IMG/VR virus record: IMGVR_UViG_3300036790_000817
Location: 1 to 42,515 of that record
Direction: 5' to 3' (one strand)
Origin: a virus
DNA: 42,515 nucleotides
In this document: positions 37,868-42,515 of the stretch, piece after piece
How the letters are laid out: every line of letters starts with the position of its first letter
Numbering within the stretch: the first letter of the stretch is position 1
Notes under the pieces: model-generated
Databases searched by the model: none
What the model saw: only the letters and a program-made list of their open reading frames with translations
Told to the model about the DNA's origin: nothing
Translations under genes and position numbers: made by a program

Positions 37868-38133
37868 ACCACGGAGACGCGGAGGCACGGAGCAAATGCA
37901 GGAATCGAACCTGCTCCGCCTGATCGCGCAGGCGGCCAATTTGGCGGATCAAAGTCGATTGCGTGCTTCGCCCAGCTCTGGCTGTGCTTACGGGGGATTT
38001 TTCCCCGCTGCGTTCGCCGCGACGACAGGTGTGCTATTGCAGAGGCGTTATCGACTCCCCGGCGTTTCCCAAATTGTGCGGGCTCATCCAACCCCGCCGA
38101 TTCAAGGGCTCCGTGTCTCTGTGCCTCCGTGGT
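37868..38133. repeat. CCACGGAG-type inverted repeat with tRNA-like sequence between the arms
   Basis: Left arm ACCACGGAGACGCGGAGG (37868) and right arm GTGCCTCCGTGGT (ending 38133) are about 220 bases apart. Between them, on the minus strand, GCAGG-TTCGATT-CCTGC forms a tRNA-like T arm (about 37893-37920), and a stem CCGCCTG/CAGGCGG stands upstream of it. The rest shows no gene. No working tRNA can be folded. Confidence 0.6.
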
Positions 38134-38145
38134 GAACAGCGTTAG

Positions 38146-38221
38146 AAAAAAAGCGGCGGCGGGTGCGGAGAAACGATCTTCGCGCGGCCCAAACCGGTAG
38201 GAGGCCTTCCCGCCGCCCGCT
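38146..38221 (-). terminator. Rho-independent terminator of the 38232-38495 gene
   Basis: On the minus strand AGCGGGCGGCGGG pairs with CCCGCCGCCGCT (one bulge) and is followed by TTTTTTT (38146-38152). Confidence 0.85.
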
Positions 38222-38231
38222 AGGCAATTTG

Positions 38232-38495
38232 TCACAGAGCCGCATCGTCGATCGGCGCGTCGACCGGCGCCGCGGCCGGCGCGGTGCTGGCCATCTCGCC
38301 CGGCCCGCAGCGACCATGCTTGGCCTTCCGCGCTTCGCGCAGGCAATGCAAGGGCCGCATCAGGCAAGCGAGCTTGGCGTGCTCTCGCTTGCCGCAGCCC
38401 TGGCGCGGGCAGCGGGCCAGCGCCGGCGTGGTGCTCGCGGCCGCGACGGCCGCGATGATCAAGAACAGAAATACTTTCGCAGTTTTCAAAAGCAC
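38232..38495 (-). CDS. Small secreted Cys-rich protein
   Basis: 87-88 residues from GTG, with AGGAG seven bases upstream. Signal peptide LLKTAKVFLFLIIAAVAAAS with ALA cleavage, then mature CPRQGCGKREHAKLACLMRP and LHCLREARKAKHGRCG: six regularly spaced Cys, likely disulfides or a metal centre. Tail is Ala/Pro-rich. It has its own terminator and thus could be made in the lysogen. A secreted early-region product suggests a lysogenic-conversion or exclusion function, but I recognise no family. Confidence 0.72.
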   Translation of the reverse strand: MLLKTAKVFLFLIIAAVAAASTTPALARCPRQGCGKREHAKLACLMRPLHCLREARKAKHGRCGPGEMASTAPAAAPVDAPIDDAAL

Positions 38496-38551
38496 AATCG
38501 GACTCCTTTTCCGAAAGGGACGAAACAGAAAAGCGCGCCGCGGGGCGCGCC

Positions 38552-38630
38552 ACCACAGGGGCGGGGAGGCACTGAGCAGACGGACTGACTCCTTTCTGGG
38601 GGTTTCTCGGTGCCTCCGCGTCTCCGTGGT
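38552..38630. repeat. CCACGGAG-type inverted repeat, twin copy A
   Basis: The sequence from 38566 to 38630 is almost identical to 38791-38855 (two differences), so one is a recent copy of the other. The left end is degenerate. Confidence 0.88.
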
Positions 38631-38652
38631 GGCCAGCCGCAAACGAACGAGC

Positions 38653-38726
38653 GCGCGCAGTCGGCAAACAAATGGCAACGTTCGCCAGGTGGGGCAGGAA
38701 CCTGGCGGCGCCGGCCGACTGCGCGC
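38653..38726. other. Nested hairpin element between twin repeats
   Basis: GCGCGCAGTCGGC (38653-38665) is the exact reverse complement of 38714-38726. Inside it CGCCAGGT (38683-38690) pairs with ACCTGGCG (38700-38707) around the loop GGGGCAGGA. No reading frame uses it. It may be a structured RNA, a cruciform or a protein-binding site. Confidence 0.65.
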
Positions 38727-38768
38727 ACTCGGACATTTGAAGCGCTAGGAAATCCCAACAGACCGCAG

Positions 38769-38855
38769 ACCACAGAGGCACAGAGGCACGGAGGCGCTGA
38801 GCAGACGGGCTGACTCCTTTCTGGGGGTTTCTCGGTGCCTCCGCGTCTCCGTGGT
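38769..38855. repeat. CCACGGAG-type inverted repeat, twin copy B
   Basis: Near-identical twin of copy A, with a more complete left arm (ACCACAGAGGCACAGAGGC). Confidence 0.88.
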
Positions 38856-38873
38856 GGCAAAACGTTCGCAGCC

Positions 38874-39152
38874 TCATTTGGGCGGCCCTCCTTGGGTGCC
38901 GTCGGCGACGCGAAGGCTGGCTGCGCGCGCGCGCCCCCAGATGCGACGCTTCACGCGCAGGATGTTGCGGACGATCTTGTCGCATTGCTCGGCCGATTCG
39001 ATATCGAAGTCCCACCGCTCGAGCTCGGTCAGGTGCACCGACAGCATCAGGGCCGGCGGACCATGCTCCGGGCGCGGGCCCACGGTCAGCTTCTGGATCT
39101 GCTTGATCACATGCCTGGGGGCCGCGTCGGCCGCCTTGCGTAGGATTCCCAT
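38874..39152 (-). CDS. Small phage protein, unknown
   Basis: 92 residues: MGILRKAADAAPRHVIKQIQ, KLTVGPRPEHGPPALMLSVH, then WDFDIESAEQCDKIVRNILR. Mixed alpha/beta, basic C-terminus. The GGGGA that serves as ribosome site is the right half of palindrome copy 8. Upstream neighbour 39156-39320 is separated by three bases, so they share a transcript. Not recognised. Confidence 0.62.
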   Translation of the reverse strand: MGILRKAADAAPRHVIKQIQKLTVGPRPEHGPPALMLSVHLTELERWDFDIESAEQCDKIVRNILRVKRRIWGRARAASLRVADGTQGGPPK

Positions 39153-39155
39153 GCG

Positions 39156-39320
39156 TTATTTCCCCGGAAATGAAGCGGTGCTTTTCCTGGCCGGCGGCGG
39201 CGCCGACAACCAGCCGCGGCGCACGTCGGCCACCAGCATGGCCAACAGCGACATGCCGGCCTCCAGGGCCATGCCGCAGATGATCGTGGTCACCACCTGG
39301 TCGCGTTCGCGGTATCCCAC
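39156..39320 (-). CDS. Small phage membrane-like protein
   Basis: 54 residues from GTG at 39320 (VGYRERDQVVTTIICGMALE). The central hydrophobic stretch TTIICGMALEAGMSLLAMLV may be a membrane helix. The last residues FPGK and the stop are encoded by palindrome copy 8. An extended frame to 39497 overlaps the neighbour gene and looks like a shadow. Ribosome site is weak. Confidence 0.5.
   Translation of the reverse strand: MGYRERDQVVTTIICGMALEAGMSLLAMLVADVRRGWLSAPPPARKSTASFPGK
39158..39171. promoter_or_regulatory. Noc/parS-like palindrome copy 8 (ATTTCCCCGGAAAT)
   Basis: Perfect palindrome overlapping the stop codon of the 39156-39320 gene and the ribosome site of the next gene. Confidence 0.85.
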
Positions 39321-39324
39321 TTTC

Positions 39325-39555
39325 CTATTCCCCTTTTCCGTTCGCGCTCGGGGCCAGGACGACTCGCGCGATATGGTTGGCCAACCGATCGAGCCGGTCG
39401 AACGTCCGCTCGCGCAACCGCAGGCCGCGGAACTCGGCGTCGACGATCGCTCCCTCGAGAACGCCCACCAGGCTGGCCTCCAGCCAGGTGCGGGCATCGT
39501 CCAAGCGGCGGTCGCGCGGGTCGCACGCCGGCGCCGTTGATTTAGAACTTGCCAT
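39325..39555 (-). CDS. Small phage protein next to integrase, unknown
   Basis: 76 residues with AGGAG eight bases before the ATG. Composition is helical and charged (RRLDDARTWLEASLVGVLEG, RLRERTFDRLDRLANHIARV). It follows the integrase directly in the same direction, a place where excisionases are often encoded, but it has no recognised wHTH. Function unknown. Confidence 0.62.
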   Translation of the reverse strand: MASSKSTAPACDPRDRRLDDARTWLEASLVGVLEGAIVDAEFRGLRLRERTFDRLDRLANHIARVVLAPSANGKGE

Positions 39556-39579
39556 CGGCCGGACTCCTTCCTGCTGGCG

Positions 39580-40737
39580 TCAATCGAAGAGCCGTCGCTG
39601 TTGCGAATCGAGCGCCGCCGCGGCGCCCGAGGGTTGTTTCAATTGCTGCACACCCGAATTGAGCTGCTGTCGTCCGACATAGCTGCGCATCGTGGTGGCC
39701 GCGTTCTGGTGGCCCAACAGGAACTGCGAGGCGAGCAGCGATACCTCCGCCATTTCCGTGGCTGCCGCCTTGCGCAGGCCGTGCAGGCCGAAGCGGCGCT
39801 CGGGAGGAATGCCTGCCGCCGGCAGGAGCGATTCCCGAAACAGCTTGTGGAAATTCGACCAGCTCCCCCATTCGCGATCGGCGCGCCCGGAGGGCCAGCC
39901 CCAGATCGGCAACCCGGGATTGAGCTCGATGGCCCGCTCGCGCCCCGTGCGCATGATCTCGATCGCCGCGCGCGAGATCTCGTTGAGCGGGACCGTCTGC
40001 GAACGCTTCTTTCCCTTGCGAATCGAACGCCCGAAGCGCAAGCGGCCGTGCGGATATTTCTCCGGACGGTCGAGCAACAGGCCGGCCCAGGTGACGCGCA
40101 ACATTCCGCCCCGCCGCTCGGCCACGTTGTAGCAAGCCAGCAACAGCGACGGCCACCAGATCGCATGCGCCACCGGCAGCTTGCGCGGCAGGTTCATCGC
40201 CTGCCCGGCCTTCAGCAAGGCCTCGATCTCGGCCAATGTAAAATTGTCTTCGACCTCTTCCGCGATCGCCTCGGGAGGATCGAGGTAGGGGACCTCGACG
40301 AGCAATCGCTGGGCTTTTTTGTTGCGCGGACCGCGCGGTCCGGCCAGCGACAGGCAGGTCTGCACGTGCCGGCAGTGCTTCGCCACCGTATGCGGCGAGA
40401 GAGTCGTTTCCGATTTCATTCCCGGCAGCGTTTGCAGCGCCACCACGAAGTCGCTGGTGTGCTTGTCGTCGACGTCGATCAGCCGCGGATCGGCCGTGAA
40501 AGCGACCCAGTAGTCGATCGATTGCTGATACTCGGCGATCGTGGAACGGCTCGCGCCGCGCTCCCGGAACCAGACCGCCTTGACGAATCGCGCAAAGAAT
40601 TCCGCAAGGGTCATCGCCGGCGAAAGGCCCAACGAGTCGCGCGGATCGCCCGGCGCGGATTCCGGATTGAAGACACGAAACGGCTGCTCGCATAGCGCTG
40701 GCGCCTCCGCGCCCGTCGTGATTTGTCGCGTCGTCAT
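39580..40737 (-). CDS. int: Tyrosine recombinase/integrase of the prophage
   Basis: 385 residues. Core-binding domain about 40-135 (TLAEFFARFVKAVWFRERGA then STIAEYQQSIDYWVAFTAD). Catalytic domain: Arg in AERRGGMLRVTWAG, Lys in RKGKKRSQTV, His/Arg in FGLHGLRKAAATEMAEVSLL, His in LGHQNAATTM, nucleophile Tyr in MRSYVGRQQL. GGAG lies seven bases before the ATG. It stands at the right end of the prophage and is unlike the integrase at 1884-3020. It would insert the phage into its attachment site; the intact site is not in the window. Confidence 0.92.
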   Translation of the reverse strand: MTTRQITTGAEAPALCEQPFRVFNPESAPGDPRDSLGLSPAMTLAEFFARFVKAVWFRERGASRSTIAEYQQSIDYWVAFTADPRLIDVDDKHTSDFVVALQTLPGMKSETTLSPHTVAKHCRHVQTCLSLAGPRGPRNKKAQRLLVEVPYLDPPEAIAEEVEDNFTLAEIEALLKAGQAMNLPRKLPVAHAIWWPSLLLACYNVAERRGGMLRVTWAGLLLDRPEKYPHGRLRFGRSIRKGKKRSQTVPLNEISRAAIEIMRTGRERAIELNPGLPIWGWPSGRADREWGSWSNFHKLFRESLLPAAGIPPERRFGLHGLRKAAATEMAEVSLLASQFLLGHQNAATTMRSYVGRQQLNSGVQQLKQPSGAAAALDSQQRRLFD

Positions 40738-41343
40738 GTGCTGGCTCCAGGTGCGGGTGAATACGAGCGATTGGCTCGAGCACCTACACCGTGGCGCAAT
40801 AGCGGCCTTTACCCTGGCCCGCGCGCGCCCGCCGGCGCGCCAGTCCTGAGCGTCCGAAATCGTGCGGCGCGCGACAGCGATCCACGTGGCAGGCGCGGCG
40901 ACGATTCAGCGCAGGGCCGGCGCGCCTGGGGCGCGCGCGATGAGCCCGATCAATGCGGGACAGAAAACCTGCAGCTCTCTGCCGCCAGAAATTGGCGGGT
41001 AAATGGCAGCTGCTGACCAACAACCGAAAACGTTCAAAAGAGAAACGCGATTTCGGTGGGCGCCGGTCAGCCTAAGAGCCGCGCGGCCGCTGCCCCGCAT
41101 TGAATCGGGACGCGCCGAGCGAAAAAGAGGAGCGGACTCGCAGTCGCAAAAAAGAAAGCACGCTCCCCGCTAGGGCCGATCAGAGACTCACCGCCAATTT
41201 CGCGCGGGCCGAAGCCCGCGCACTCAACGAATTCGGGCGTGAGTCTACCGCGCGGCGCCAGAGAGTCAACACGATTTCCCGCGGGGTCGGGTCGCGTGCT
41301 ATGCTTGCGGCGTGGCGCCAAGGGCTACGAAAGGGAGCAGGAC
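40738..41343. other. Non-coding region right of the integrase, with nested inverted repeats
   Basis: Around 600 bases without a gene I can support. From 41184 to 41246 there is a nested structure: outer arms AGACTCAC (41184-41191) and GTGAGTCT (41239-41246), inner arms GCGCGGGC (41202-41209) and GCCCGCGC (41214-41221). A prophage-host junction could lie here, but no copy of the tRNA scar is present. Confidence 0.45.
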
Positions 41344-42003
41344 ATGTGGTTATCCGCGCATCACGAGTTCAACATTACGCGGTACGACAGTGCGCAGGCG
41401 ACGATTCCCTGGAGGGTCGACGTACATGCGATCGTTGATGATCCTGAGCCCGGCGCGCGCGAAGAGTTTACGGTGGGGAGGATCCTGGCGGACGAGCTCC
41501 GGCCGGGAGAGATCGACGAGCTCGGCGACGACCCGTGGGACGTCGCCGATGCCGATAGCTCAGGCCTCGAGGCAGCCTACGCGGCGGTTCTCGACGAGCA
41601 TGGATGTTTCCGCGACGACGAGTTCACCGCCGGCGGCGACCAGATCGTGTACCTTTACCGGTTTGCTCTCCATCCGGATTTCGTCGACTGGCGGCTGGCG
41701 GTGATGGATTCTTTTTGTCGATTGTTCGCATCGCCCTCGGCCGTCATCCTCGCGCAGCGTCACACGACGCTTTTTTCCGACACGGAGCTTTCCGAGGTCG
41801 GGTTCCGGCTGCTCGCGCCGACCGTGTATCGCGGGCCAAAGGGCGCGCGCCGGATCGATCGGACGACCGAATTCTATGTGCGCGACTGCACGTTGAAGAC
41901 CAGATTCGAGCTACGGGACGTAATTGATATCGAGCCGCCGTCGGCGACGTCCGCGCACGAGAAATGGCTCGAAACGTGCGGTCCGTGGGACAAACTCTGC
42001 TGA
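41344..42003 (+). CDS. Uncharacterised protein, probably outside the prophage
   Basis: 219 residues from MWLSAHHEFNITRYD; GGGAG lies nine bases before the ATG. The N-terminal half is acidic (PEPGAREEFTVGRILADELR, LGDDPWDVADADSSG). The middle YLYRFALHPDFVDWRLAVMD recalls the core of GNAT-type acyltransferases, but the diagnostic acetyl-CoA loop is not visible. It does not belong to a phage family I know and is read opposite to the phage genes. It may be host sequence. Confidence 0.68.
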   Translation: MWLSAHHEFNITRYDSAQATIPWRVDVHAIVDDPEPGAREEFTVGRILADELRPGEIDELGDDPWDVADADSSGLEAAYAAVLDEHGCFRDDEFTAGGDQIVYLYRFALHPDFVDWRLAVMDSFCRLFASPSAVILAQRHTTLFSDTELSEVGFRLLAPTVYRGPKGARRIDRTTEFYVRDCTLKTRFELRDVIDIEPPSATSAHEKWLETCGPWDKLC

Positions 42004-42014
42004 CAGGCGGCGCG

Positions 42015-42515
42015 CTATTTCCCGGGGCGGCGCCGCGTGTGCGCATCCACGTATGTGCCGTCCTTGCGGAAGTAGCCTTTAACCGATACCGGACCGCTCG
42101 ATCGTTCGGCGCCGCCGCGCTCCTTCGACGCATAGTTCGGAACATCCGGTTCGGTCGCGTCGATGGAAACCGGGCCGAGCGCCGGCGCCGCGATGTAAGC
42201 TGGCGGCGAAAGCGCGGGCTTCGCGTTTGCGCCGTCCGAAGTCGGATTACGCTGAAATCCGTAAAGGAAAAGTCCTGAGCCGACTATAAGAATGACGGCG
42301 AGACATCCCGCCAGCGCGCGGCGCTCCGCCTTCTTCCGCGCCTGTTCGCGCTCGCGCTTACGACGTTCGATCTCGATCGGATCGCGAACCGACTTCCAAA
42401 TGGCGAGGCTCTTCGAGATACCTCGTTTGACCGAGCCGATTGATCCCTTGAGCGGAGGCGCCGCGGCGGCCGTCGGCAATTGGGCGCGAGGCGAAAGCCA
42501 TTTAGGAATTTGCAT
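42015..42515 (-). CDS. Membrane-anchored protein with KGYxRKDGTYV C-terminus
   Basis: 166 residues; the ATG is at the last bases of the window. A basic charged N-terminus (PIEIERRKREREQARKKAER) leads to one hydrophobic helix (LAGCLAVILIVGSGLFLYG). The tail is Pro/Ala-rich and ends in VSVKGYFRKDGTYVDAHTRR, a short C-terminal motif found on many unrelated bacterial surface or secreted proteins. Ribosome site and any upstream gene lie outside the window. Convergent with the 41344-42003 gene. Confidence 0.68.
   Translation of the reverse strand: MQIPKWLSPRAQLPTAAAAPPLKGSIGSVKRGISKSLAIWKSVRDPIEIERRKREREQARKKAERRALAGCLAVILIVGSGLFLYGFQRNPTSDGANAKPALSPPAYIAAPALGPVSIDATEPDVPNYASKERGGAERSSGPVSVKGYFRKDGTYVDAHTRRRPGK

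Noticed and set aside
37893-37970. Functional tRNA gene
   Set aside because: Acceptor strands do not pair and the anticodon loop has the wrong size.
38552-38855. Possible CRISPR-like array from repeated sequence
   Set aside because: Only two long copies with palindromic arms; no regular spacers and no cas genes.
41272-42029. Further Noc-type sites at ATTTCCCGCGGGG (41272) and ATTTCCCGGGG (42017)
   Set aside because: Only one half-site matches; they are not palindromic over 14 bases.

Overview
The window looks like a leftward-transcribed tailed-phage (siphovirus-type, HK97-fold head) prophage in a high-GC bacterium, most likely a planctomycete. The host guess rests on the flanking PEP-CTERM protein with NxxGxxAF-type repeats (70-1794) and on the generally planctomycete-like flavour of the small proteins. 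It is an inference and not a taxonomic proof. The phage part runs from about 3.19 kb, where a tRNA-Asp 3' fragment forms a probable attachment scar, to at least 40.74 kb, the start of a tyrosine integrase. Further genes at 41.3-42.5 kb are probably flank. A second, unrelated tyrosine integrase (1884-3020) sits just left of the scar, so the junction may be a stack of two elements.

Reading leftward from the right end, the early block is: integrase (40737-39580), small unknowns, a secreted Cys-rich protein, a short CsrA, a replication-initiator-like protein carrying an 11-bp iteron array in its gene, Cys-rich small proteins, an ASCH-domain protein, a large ParB/Noc-type CTPase (35586-33610), and small zinc-ribbon and coiled-coil proteins. 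A roughly 600-bp control region (31183-31782) follows, with a divergent plus-strand zinc-ribbon gene. The late block then holds a poly-Ser protein, a zincin-like protein, HNH, CsrA, a di-heme cytochrome c peroxidase with three secreted proteins, an HTH/zinc-ribbon protein, a second HNH, spike-base and LamG proteins, small and large terminase, portal, prohead protease, capsid, head-tail connectors, tail tube, the frameshifted tail assembly chaperone, tape measure and tail-tip proteins. Many neighbours overlap as ATGA, so they are translationally coupled.

The most striking signal is a set of eight perfect 14-bp palindromes, ATTTCC-NN-GGAAAT, spread every 3-7 kb across the prophage and absent as perfect copies from both flanks. 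One copy is identical to the binding site of Bacillus Noc, the nucleoid-occlusion ParB paralogue. The prophage ParB has the CTPase motifs and carries three of the four Noc-type specificity residues in its helix-turn-helix region. This looks like a self-contained Noc-like CTPase and site system in a phage whose likely host group largely lacks FtsZ.

Other notable items are a classic A7 minus-1 frameshift in the tail chaperone gene, a cytochrome c peroxidase module in the late operon, two CsrA genes, replication iterons, and a family of roughly 65-270 bp intergenic inverted repeats with a CCACGGAG core that has also entered the ParB and HNH reading frames. I recognise no lysis cassette and no CI-type repressor.
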